Below, piece by piece: positions 12,913-22,189 of a stretch of 64,000 bases of DNA (position 1 is the stretch's first letter; each line of letters opens with the position of its first letter). This DNA is from Thermomucor indicae-seudaticae (lineage: Eukaryota; Mucoromycota; Mucoromycetes; Mucorales; Lichtheimiaceae): positions 31,110 to 95,109 of the forward strand of contig JSYX01000052.1 of the NCBI GenBank assembly GCA_000787465.1, written 5' to 3'. Below the pieces are notes generated by a model, which was given only the letters and a program-made list of their open reading frames with translations, was not told the DNA's origin and ran no database searches. A program made the position numbers and the translations under genes.

Positions 12913-14226
12913 AAGAATTCAAGCAAAAAACACTCTGCTTTCACTGTAGATCAATTGTAAAAGGAACAAAAAGCAACACACATGTACAAATGGAAAAGTA
13001 GTTTCTTTTGTTTAAATGAAAAGAGTTTCTATAGAATTTGATTCAAGGATATGATGTCAAGAACGTTTTTAACTTTGCATATTTTGGAGGATATAAATTT
13101 CCACAATTGCAAGTTTGGTTTCTTACAAAAGTCCCCTTTGCAGGCACGCGGCGATACGATATCGTCAGTTTCTCGAGAGTAAAGTTAACCAAGCATCTCT
13201 GCTGACTGATTTCGGTCTTTGTCCTCAAGAAACGATATCACTGCAGTAGAATAAAAGCAGGACCTTTTGTACAACGATCGTAAATAGTCTTTTGTATATT
13301 GTATATTGCGATCTACACTGGCAAAGTGAGCAGTAAAAAGGGGTAATCCAAGGATTCGAATTTTTTTGACACTTAATTTTTCCTCAGTTGACCCCTGCTT
13401 TGATTTCTGCTACCCCTGAATGCCCAAAAAATGTAACCTCAGATGTTGTTAAGCTCAGTCTAATGGAATGAAATTATATCAAAATCGTTTTCGCTTGTAA
13501 GTTATGTTCTTGCCCATTAGAAAAATATCGTTTATGCGTCTTGAATTCTTTAGGCTAGTTGGAAAGACACTTTCAGCACGAAGTATTGCTACATGAAAAA
13601 GAAAAGTTAATCGTGTACGTATTTACAAGAATTTATATACCTCTTTGCCCTCAAATCGCTATCCTCATCACCCGATATGTGACTCACTATCGCGCGTTTT
13701 ACGTTATTTTCGTAATCCGTCTTCCTTGCGCCATATATAACATGGCATACACGAGCAGTTGTTGATATACCGAGCATAGCTGGTAAATTTCTTCTAAGCA
13801 ATCGGTGTGAATGAAGACCAGTTTGAATAAAAACTCTGTAAAGCGGGTAAATCTGTGAGAAGTAAGTGTTAAAGTGAATCATCGGGTATGAAGATGATAT
13901 ATGTTGTAGTTTTCTGGAGAAAAAGTGAAAAGTAGTAATTTGCTGCCGCAGTTATACATCCTTTTGTCTGATGGCAACGAAGAGAGTCCATTTCCTTACA
14001 TAATGTTGCATTCTAAACAATGTTCATGATGCGGTCTACATAACTTCTACGCTGGACCTGTGAACACACTGCATGGGAGCATTAGATGATATCCCGATCC
14101 GTGGGTCAGACTCTACGCATTCAGAATACAATAAGAGGGAATGGGAAATTGTACATACTACCGATATCATACATAGTAGAGAGAAGATTGTAGGAGGGGG
14201 TATAAACAATATATAAAGAGAATGGG
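12913..14226. other. Convergent AT-rich intergenic region
   Basis: About 1.3 kb between the CLU1 and Chs4-like stop codons. It is strongly AT-rich, with several TTTTTTT/AAAAAAA runs. No ORF in it resembles a known domain, and I see no tRNA or clear repeat. Confidence 0.5.
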
Positions 14227-16852
14227 TTACATGAGAACACAATGGTTTGAAGGACGACGCAGACCCGTTTCTTCATGCTGTTGGCGAGTCACAGAGTTGG
14301 TTTTCCGTAGACGTTCTATGGCACCTGCGTGACCTCTCGCAGCAGCCTTGCGGAAATATTCTTGTGCCTTTGAATAATCTCGTAGGACGCCAATGCCCGC
14401 TTCGTAGTACCATCTTTTTTGGGGTAACAGTAAATAATATCAGTGGCCCTCTTCTTTGTGATCTTTCCCTCTCTTTACCATTATTGATACTATACCCTAA
14501 CAAGAACATGGCTTCATCCAACCCAAGATTAGCTGCTTTTTGGCACCAGCTGAAAGCAGCGTCCTCATTCCGAGCGGTTGCGGCCAGCCATCCAGAAACA
14601 TCGCGTACCAGCCGTTCCTGCTCTTGTACCGTGTCTCCAGGGCCGTGGCAGCCCCGATTATAAAGTCGACTTAATCCCAGCATCGCCAGCGGCTCGTTAT
14701 GTTGGCATGAAGCTACGTCATAATACCCAAAACTTTTGGCAAGGTGCACTGGAGTCCCGTAAAGGCCATGTTCATAAATGTAGCCAATACGCGTCATGGC
14801 TTCCGGATGACCTAGCTGCGCGGCATGCTCAAGGTATCGGACACCGGTCATCTCGCCTCCATAACGATAAATAACCTCGCTACGCTAATTATCAATTTTT
14901 TGGCCACCGTTCCAACGTTCTTTCTACAGTACCTTGGAATATCTGCTTGCGGATAGGTGTTTGTCAATACAAGGCCAAAGAGAAAAGGTGGCTCGGGAAA
15001 TGCCTCGGTAGCGCGATCTGCTGCCTGGTGTAAGAGATCCAACGCCATGGACATATTTTGTCTTTGACCCAATTCGCCATGGAGATGTACCTTTGCTATC
15101 CGCTACAGGGACGATATATCAATATATTCGAACCGTCGTACAAGTCTTTGCCCTCCCCTTCACTGTGCCCAGACACACCTCTCGCTCTCTTTTTCTCTCT
15201 CTCTTTAAATGCATATAGATTTTTCAACCTACAAATATAGCTTCGACAACGCCTTTCTCTGCCGCGCCCTTGTACTGTTCATAGGCTTGTTCTTTCTCAC
15301 CCGTTTCCTCCAAAGCCTTGCCGACGGCATACATAGCTTCAGGGATCTGAGCGGAAGCAGCAATCTTGTACAACTTGAACGCTTTGCTTGTGCTCTTTTT
15401 GAACCCGTACATCCCATGCTCGATCCACTTTGCCTGCAGATATGCAGCACCTCCGACCTGCTTTTTTGACAACAATTTGATCCAACGCACGCCCTCATCC
15501 TCCAACATTTTCTTTCTCCGGCGACTGGCGTCGCTTAGAACTCGTGTGCCAGTTGATGCAGCAGGCGCAGAAACTTGAGTGTCAAGGGACGCGCGTGGCG
15601 GCAATGCGTGCCCGTCAGTGGACATGGGCCGCCGTTCACCATAGAGGTTGGCGATTTCCAAAAGATACTTTGCATAACTCAATTGAACCAGAGGATCCTT
15701 TGTCTTTTCCGCCATATCGCGATACATCTTGATGGCATCCGGGTTGTTGGTCAGACTGTAAGACGCTTTGGTGTACTTTGACTGATGGTTCGGGCTCAGC
15801 ATAGCGGCCATGTTGGTCGATGTCTTGACAATAGGACCGGGCGATCCAGGAGACGGTGTGGGAGTCATCATCCATCGCGTTGTTACCACGGAGCTTGCAC
15901 TACTACTTGGGACTGGCATTGGCATCCGTAAAGGTGGCATGCTTTCTATCTTCTCCGAGTCGGTGGGCTGGCGTACCCAAAAGCTACTACTGCGAGAAAT
16001 GTCCATGCTAGCTGCACGCGACCGATCCGGGGCTGGGGACGGTAGCCCTGAACCGGCGCTATTGCTGCTGGTGGTAGTGGGAGATGCGGGACCGAGCACG
16101 ACCCGTGGCGTAGATGCAGGTGGTGGTGACTTGGGCTGATGGGGTGGCGAATATTCGTCGTCTGCAATAATCTTTGACTGCCTCCTGACCACCTCTGCTG
16201 TGTTGCTAATGCTATTCAGCCTTCCAGCCACTTTCCATCCGCGAACGGACCAATGACCATCCTCTGTAGCGCTATTAACGTTCTTGTTTATGGATGGTGA
16301 AGAGTCTGTAGACGGTGGTGTCGATAAAACATGTAGAGGTCGTGACACATCCTTATCCCCCGCTTGTGTTTCAGGCTCTTTAGCAGTGCTGTCATCCGCT
16401 GTATCTTCCTTTAGGCTCAATGGCTCTAGTTCCTCTTCGTCACTTGACGGATCCGGATTGGCTACGCAAAGCTCCCACCGGCCGTTTGGCGGGGTCTCTG
16501 TGGAAGAGGTGTCAGCCAGCGATATGTTACTGGAGTTGGTGGGTGGTGGCTCGGAGCTTTTAGCAGCCTGCGGTACGTCGTTGTTCTCTACTTGAAGTTT
16601 CTCACCGCCTGACGATGTCGAAGAGAAACCTGAGACGAGCTTTTTCGGGAAACGTGAACTGTCCTTCTTGAAAGTTGAACGTGATGGCAACAAAAAGGAG
16701 AGCGACTTTCGAGGTTTGGAAACACTGGGGTTAGTCCTGGAGTTCTCAAACGCCGTTGGAGCTCTCGATAGCATCGTGCAAGCTGCGCACACGGAGAAAA
16801 GAAAGAGAAATAGACCCGGTTTCCCGAAAGAGCCAGAAGAAACGGTGCACAC
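14227..16852 (-). CDS. Chs4/Skt5-like chitin synthase activator with SEL1 repeats and CaaX end
   Basis: The large first exon (15224-16852) encodes a long Ser/Pro-rich low-complexity N-terminus followed by the first SEL1-type helical repeats (MLSPNHQSKYTKASYSLTNN onward). Smaller exons near 15090-14930, 14890-14450 and 14410-14227 add more repeats (GHPEAMTRIGYIYEHGLYG, GLDEAMFLLGYSINNG, AAARGHAGAIERLRK). The spliced last exon ends CVLM, a prenylation CaaX box, at stop 14227-14229. Yeast Chs4/Skt5 has the same build: SEL1 repeats and a C-terminal farnesylation signal. It recruits and activates a chitin synthase at the plasma membrane. The start at 16852 may be too far upstream; the ATG at 16774 (MLSRAPTAFE) is the alternative. 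It is convergent with CLU1. Confidence 0.88.
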
Positions 16853-17789
16853 GGGAAGTGGCTAACGTTTTTTTCTCTTTTCGGGAAAGCCCTTCCTGAA
16901 AGTTGGTGCAACGGACCCTGCGATCAGCGATTCAGCAATGACAAATGGTTACAACCATTCTTTCGGGCATTCAGTCTGCTGATCATTCCATCTTAAATCG
17001 CTCTTATGGAAAGGTATTAAACATGAAAAGCTTTACGCTGATTCGCGATCAGAGCTGGACCTGCTTGCTAAACTCAAAATATGCTCGGAGCGCAGCCAAG
17101 GAAAAAGAATGTAACATCCGCTGACGTAAGTTGCTATTTTTCCTCTCGTAGCAACGGCTGTAATTAGCAAAGTCTCTTATATGCATAAAGAAGACGACGA
17201 CACGCATGTATTAAGTGCCGCATAACACGATAGAACATTTCTTTTGTCCGGAGCATTAACGTCTCGTAAACGTTAACGGCGCACTTGAGGGTCTCCTGTG
17301 GCTCTAGTTAAAGCCATTGAAGCTGCACAGTCCTCATGTGAGTGCACCGCCTGGATGCGCATGCGAACTTCATCGTCTTATTACATGCGCTTTAAGATAT
17401 GCGAGAGAGGACTTATCGACTATGGTTGGACCGAAAGATTACTTTGGAAGGTCTACTTTTTGTTCTTCTTTGAGGGGAAGCGTCTCCTTGCTCTTGTTGG
17501 CCTTCAGAGGCCCAGTGTAGGCTCACATTCTCTCGTCCTTGACGCTGCGGATATTCAGGGCTTCGTTGGTCTATTATCAATCTCAGAAAAGCAGCGGCTT
17601 TATCTAGTTTGGCCTAGTATGCAAATGAACGAGACCTAGGATCTAATTATTGGAGACTTTAAAGACGTATTACAGCGGTAATCTTTTAATTAACCAATGC
17701 ACATCCAAAACAGTTTTTACAACTTTCTACTCTATCAGCAGCGCGTTTTCGCCAAATGTTATTGTATGTACAGTACAAAGAGCATGAGT
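16853..17789. other. Intergenic region between Chs4-like promoter and ORC1 3' end
   Basis: About 940 bp. A 113-codon plus ORF (17298-17639) lacks any recognisable domain. The region near 16860-16900 is the Chs4-like upstream region. No RNA gene seen. Confidence 0.45.
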
Positions 17790-19629
17790 TCAATTACTAC
17801 TTTGAAGTTTAGATATAATCTTATCGAGAACTTTGTCGTTTTTGCATCCCATCATAATGTCTTCTTCCGCAATATCCAAAGACATGCGCATTCCCATATC
17901 CATGCGACCAGCTTCAATAACAAGCATATGAGTCTGACCGAGCGATTCACATACTCGAGCCAAGTCGCTTGTGGTTGGTGGCTCAATATGGTTCCATCTA
18001 CACAACTGCATATGCAGCAATGCTGCGTCCGCAAACTCGATGTTGCCCACACCACTCCGCCTTATGCACATCATGACTGATATCATAAAGAGCTTTTGAT
18101 GGAATGCACAAGATTGGACAAAGTTCACTGCAGGTGAGCTTAGCATCTCTTGTATCGCGTCGTTGACTATGCCAATCGTAACATGCGGCGTTGGCTTCGG
18201 GCCGTCTTGCCGTGATTCGACTATTTCCACAGCGCGCCTGCATATGTCTAGTGCTCGTCTGGCATCACCGCTTACTGCACTCACTTTACGCGCCGCGAAC
18301 TCAACTGCTTCCTTTTCGAATGCATCGATGCCCTTTAATCGCGATTCCACAATCTGATATAACTGGTAGTGCGTGTATGGCTGGAAATTGATTCGCTTAA
18401 GACCTAAAGAAAGCCCGCACTCGTTAAAAATAAAACTGGGTATCACGCCGAATCCGCTAATAACAAGTACCCATTCGGCTTGAGATCTTATTCGTCAACA
18501 TTCTCTCTGGTAAGTCCATGGTATTAGCAATAGCAACCACAATAAGCTTTGAGGACGGTCGGTTGGGCCACTCGAAAAAGTTGTACATTACAGTTTGCTT
18601 CTTGGTTACCATTAGGTCCAGCTCGTCCATTAAGACCACTCTATAAGGGCCGTTATCACTACGTGTTTCTCGTTTTCCATACTGTCGCTTACCTACGTTG
18701 TTTTCTGACCCTTATCAGGCTTACTATATCTTGCTTCGAGTAACTGAAGTGCATGGGCGGACGTAACACGCCTGGCTTTACTTGCGCCATCGCCTCTGTT
18801 CAAGCATTCCCATAAAATACTATATGCCTGGTTTGGATCCGTTACTTTCATGCCGTTGATTTCGACAAAATCGAATGATGGCAGTTCCTAGGTTGACAGC
18901 TTCAGCCCTAACGCGAAGTCCATCGTATGTTGAAGAAGCGAGCATACTCACGCTGTTTTCGGCCTTGTATTGTAAATGTCTAATGACTTCAAGCACAGTT
19001 GCCGTCTTACCAGTACCCGGTACTCCCGAGATATCTAAAGTAAAATGTCAAACAATCCGTGGAGGGCAGCAAGAAGAAAATAAAAAGCATTGTGGATATT
19101 ACATATGCATGTGCCTGTCTCTCCTACAATCGCGGTTTCAAGGTATTCCATGATCTCGGCAAATTCGGGCTCACGACAGGGCAGAGATTCGGGCACTGCA
19201 GAGACATGGAGACGCTCTCGTGCAAGTTCATAAGGTGTCTTTGCTTCGGAATGCTCTTGCGTACGCCGTCGAAGTGGTATGACTGGGATCGTGGTGTTGA
19301 CGCTAAGGCCTCTCTTGTCAGTGCGACCGAAAGAAGCATGTTCTAAGCATTTTTGGCTTTTACCGTTTGACGGTTCGGTTTCCAATGTTGGGCTTTACAA
19401 TCTTCTTTACTGTGCGTGCTTTGAGCGGGTCGGATTTCGGCAATCGGCGTCTCCGATTACGCATCGAAGGAAGCTCTGGTTCCCCATCAGAATCCTCCTC
19501 GTCCTCGTCTTCGTCGTCAGTATGAATGCCGGCACTGCTAGCACTGTCACTGTCGCTGTTTCCGTCGTCACTTTCGGCGTAATTTATACGTTTGACCGTT
19601 CGTCGAGTCGATGCGCGGCCGCGGGCCAT
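17790..19629 (-). CDS. ORC1: Origin recognition complex subunit 1 (AAA+ ATPase), without an evident BAH domain
   Basis: Read on the minus strand from ATG 19627-19629 (MARGRASTRRTVKRINY) to the stop near 17790. A short acidic/basic N-terminus of roughly 90 residues is followed by TPYELARERLHVSAVPESLP, the conserved entry to the Orc1 AAA+ core. Walker A is GVPGTGKTATV (about 19010, after an intron that restores CIYISG). Walker B is RVVLMDELDLM (about 18630) and sensor 1 is VVAIANTMDLPE (about 18530). The winged-helix part ends in PPTTSDLARVCESLGQTHML. The product binds and hydrolyses ATP within ORC to license replication origins. At least five exons are implied; some borders are approximate. 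An upstream open frame to 19857 exists but overlaps RTT109 and is unlikely to be used. Confidence 0.93.
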
Positions 19630-19704
19630 GAATAAAAGGCGTAAAAAGGGGCTGAAGGGAGAATTTTCTTCTAGTTCTTCCCGCAACTTTACCCCGCTCA
19701 GTTG
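19630..19704. promoter_or_regulatory. 75-bp divergent promoter shared by ORC1 and RTT109
   Basis: Only 75 bp separate the two predicted start codons. The stretch contains TTCCCGC at 19678-19684, which matches the core of an E2F-type site (TTSSCGC). Co-expression of the two replication-linked genes is an inference. Confidence 0.6.
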
Positions 19705-21492
19705 ATGCAGAGCACCTTCGCCGCAAATCTTAAAGAAGCGCTCGGACCTCTTCCAGAGGGTAGCCGTTTTGAAATTTACAACATTGAGCTCGCTTCCGAA
19801 GAAGAATATGCGCTGTTTTCTCCAAAACATAGTTCTGAAACTGCGCATCACACGCACAGACTTATCCTTGTCGCGGCGCGTACGTCCTTTTTGGCGGGCG
19901 GTGATCGAGCAAGTTTAATTTGCGGAATCGAAGTGAACGAGTACACAGTTCAATACGAAAACGAACGTACTGAGCGCATGGTGTATATCGCCAAAGTTGA
20001 CACGACAGGTTCTTGCGCGGCGCCTCGGGGCGTGACATCGAAAGTAGTTCAAGCTTATCTGAAGAGCGTAGCACCATGCACAGTTCACGTGTTTGCACGA
20101 TCGCAACCGCAATATCTTTTTCGCTCTTCAGCACGTAACCCGTACAAGCGCCAGTTGAAGGAACGTGATCTTGTCAAATGGTGGCTGAAGGTTTTAACAC
20201 GCGTTATCAAGCTACCGCCGGCTACTACGACCACCACCGGGTCTTGGTCTAAAAGAGCCATCCTTTCATTATGGAATTGGCTAAGAGCTTACGAGCCAAG
20301 CGAGGCCGCCGAAGCTTGGTTCAGCATTCCGAGCATCGACAATGAATCGGAGGCATGGTTTGAAGTGGGAGGACGGCAACTTTACGGGGAGGGCGTGTGG
20401 ACTTATGGGTACCCCTACGACCCCGATGCAGTGGCAGCAGATGTTCTCCCACGCTTTATGGATGATCCAAAGACGAGGATGCTAAAGGAGACGACTTATT
20501 GCGGACCAAACACCACAATGAAGGAATTCTGGACAATGCTTGGTGTCACTGAAGAATGCGGTCTTGGCCGGGCATCAGCCTTCTTTGTGGTACGCTTGAA
20601 AGCAGCTTTGACGACTACGACGACTACAAGGGGTGACGTGGGAAAATGTGGGATTTGTGACGAAGATCAGTTTACGGATTTCTGGAACGTGTTAATGAAT
20701 TCTTGCGCATTTGACTGTGAAGATAGCAACGTTCGATCGACAAAGGTGATCCTTGAACGGTTGCGAAGTATGAACGCGATTCCTGTTGTAGTTACATCTT
20801 CTGGACCGGTTGTCGATTCAAATGCAAGTCCTGCGGCTCCTTCCCAAGCTGCAGCAGTGAATATCTTATCACCCACACTGATTAAACGAAAATCGACAAC
20901 ATCTTCGGATACTTCATCACAACCTGCAGTGAATACACTGTCACTGACGCTGATCAAACGAAAATCGACAATATCTTCATCTGATGCTGGTCATGCAAAA
21001 AGCTCTTCTTCCGATGTCTCGTCGCAACCTGTAGTAAATACACTGTCACCGACGCTGATCAAACGGAAATCGACGATATCTTCTTCTGCTGCTGGTCATG
21101 CAAAAAGCTCTTCTTCCGATGTCTCATCGCAACCTATAGTAAATACACTGTCACCGACGCTGATTAAACGGAAATCGACAACGTCTTCTTCTGCTGCTGG
21201 TCATGCAACAAGCTCCAATTCCGATGTCTCATCGCAACCTGTAGTAAACACACTGTCGCCGACGCCGAGAAAACGGAAATCAGCAAGATTATCTTCTGCT
21301 GAAGGCTCTGCGACGCTGAAAAGACGGATATTAACAAGATCTTCTTCTGCTAATGGCGCTTCAACAAGTCCCTCTTACATGTCCGCCAGAGAAGTCAGTA
21401 CCAGCACCCGTTATATGCTTAGGAGTAGGAAACGTTCAACTGAGGTGACCTCAAGTGAAACACCTAGCACAAAACGCACACGACGAAAGTAA
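19705..21492 (+). CDS. RTT109: Histone H3-K56 acetyltransferase Rtt109 (KAT11) with a C-terminal tandem repeat
   Basis: One exon of 595 residues. The N-terminal 300 residues carry the fungal Rtt109 pattern: IAKVDTTG (residues 96-102), HVFARSQPQYLF (128-139), LVKWW (156-160) and FMDDPKTRML (251-260). The DDPK block corresponds to the Asp-Asp and autoacetylated Lys cluster of yeast Rtt109. GLGRASAFFVV follows. The enzyme acetylates newly made histone H3 with histone chaperones during S phase, in the nucleus. Residues from about 384 to 535 are low-complexity Ser/Lys, with 35-residue repeats each holding an IKRKS-type basic patch, and could serve as nuclear localisation or nucleosome contacts. 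It is head to head with ORC1, 75 bp apart. Confidence 0.9.
   Translation: MQSTFAANLKEALGPLPEGSRFEIYNIELASEEEYALFSPKHSSETAHHTHRLILVAARTSFLAGGDRASLICGIEVNEYTVQYENERTERMVYIAKVDTTGSCAAPRGVTSKVVQAYLKSVAPCTVHVFARSQPQYLFRSSARNPYKRQLKERDLVKWWLKVLTRVIKLPPATTTTTGSWSKRAILSLWNWLRAYEPSEAAEAWFSIPSIDNESEAWFEVGGRQLYGEGVWTYGYPYDPDAVAADVLPRFMDDPKTRMLKETTYCGPNTTMKEFWTMLGVTEECGLGRASAFFVVRLKAALTTTTTTRGDVGKCGICDEDQFTDFWNVLMNSCAFDCEDSNVRSTKVILERLRSMNAIPVVVTSSGPVVDSNASPAAPSQAAAVNILSPTLIKRKSTTSSDTSSQPAVNTLSLTLIKRKSTISSSDAGHAKSSSSDVSSQPVVNTLSPTLIKRKSTISSSAAGHAKSSSSDVSSQPIVNTLSPTLIKRKSTTSSSAAGHATSSNSDVSSQPVVNTLSPTPRKRKSARLSSAEGSATLKRRILTRSSSANGASTSPSYMSAREVSTSTRYMLRSRKRSTEVTSSETPSTKRTRRK
20929..21243 (+). repeat. 105-bp in-frame tandem repeat (three full copies plus partial flanking copies)
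   Basis: Copies begin at 20929, 21034 and 21139, and a diverged partial copy begins at 21244; a shorter, degenerate copy precedes them at 20857. The spacing is exactly 105 bp, 35 codons. Each unit reads VNTLSPTLIKRKS, then a Ser-rich stretch with AGHA and DVSSQP. High identity between units suggests recent duplication. Confidence 0.9.
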
Positions 21493-22189
21493 CTGATTGA
21501 CCTACATCGTAATAAAAAAAGAAACATGGCCCAACTTTTTCTTTAATCACTCTTGAATCATCGTCTTGCTGTGTATTTCGAGCGAATCAGGGCTTATCAG
21601 GTCTAAAGTCATCCAATAAGCCATTCTACGGTGGTCCCCCGTTTAAATTCACCCCTGAGTTATTTTGCCTTCGAGAAAGGACCCAACGGGGTGAACTATA
21701 GGGGGAACCACTGTAATGTTTGTATGGACTTCAAGGAATGAAACAGGCGGTATCTCAAACTCGAGAGTAAAGTGCTCAGAGTGCTAATAGGCAAGCAGAA
21801 CTGGCTCACCACAAGATGCCCGACATCTTCTTCTTACGATATGCAAATTGCAGACTTTAACCTGTAAACTGGACTGGATCAGCATTTACAAGCCCCTCAT
21901 TGCACCCTTTCCTGTGAGAAAATATGAAACTGCAGATGGCCTATTCCCCTGATTAAAGCAAAAACTGGGCTCATGGGTCCCTTTTAGTGGCATTATTTTA
22001 ACCCGATCTTCTTGTTCGACACACTGTATAGTCTTCAAACCGAATATGAAACCAGATACTGTATGGCCAACAGAACCAGAAGGTTTCCGATAACGAGTGA
22101 AGATCCAGTTCTGCCAAGAAAAGTATCATGACACGAAACAGGAGGAGTTGCATGGACCGCAAAAACTCCTTTTTGTTCTTTGTGTTACC
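21493..22189. other. Intergenic region downstream of RTT109
   Basis: About 700 bp holding the RTT109 3' UTR and a small TA-flanked inverted-repeat element (listed separately). No coding sequence recognised. Confidence 0.5.
21627..21715. mobile_element. Tc1/mariner-type miniature inverted-repeat element (MITE), about 85 bp
   Basis: The element at 21629-21713 is flanked by TA on both sides (21627-21628 and 21714-21715). The left end reads CGGTGGTCCCCCGTTTAAAT. The right end, on the other strand, reads CAGTGGTTCCCCCTATAGTT. Both continue into TTCACCCC/GTTCACCCC. Ends starting CAGTGGT next to a TA target are typical of Tc1/mariner elements. It encodes nothing. Confidence 0.75.

Noticed and set aside
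13330..13435. Possible terminal inverted repeats (CAGTAAAAAGGGGTAA versus CAGAAATCAAAGCAGGGGT on the other strand).
   Set aside because: The match needs several gaps and no target duplication is visible, so it is not better than chance in AT-rich DNA.
19630..19857. Upstream extension of the ORC1 frame to 19857.
   Set aside because: It would run through the RTT109 start region and adds low-quality residues; the ATG at 19629 fits the short Orc1 N-terminus and leaves a divergent promoter.
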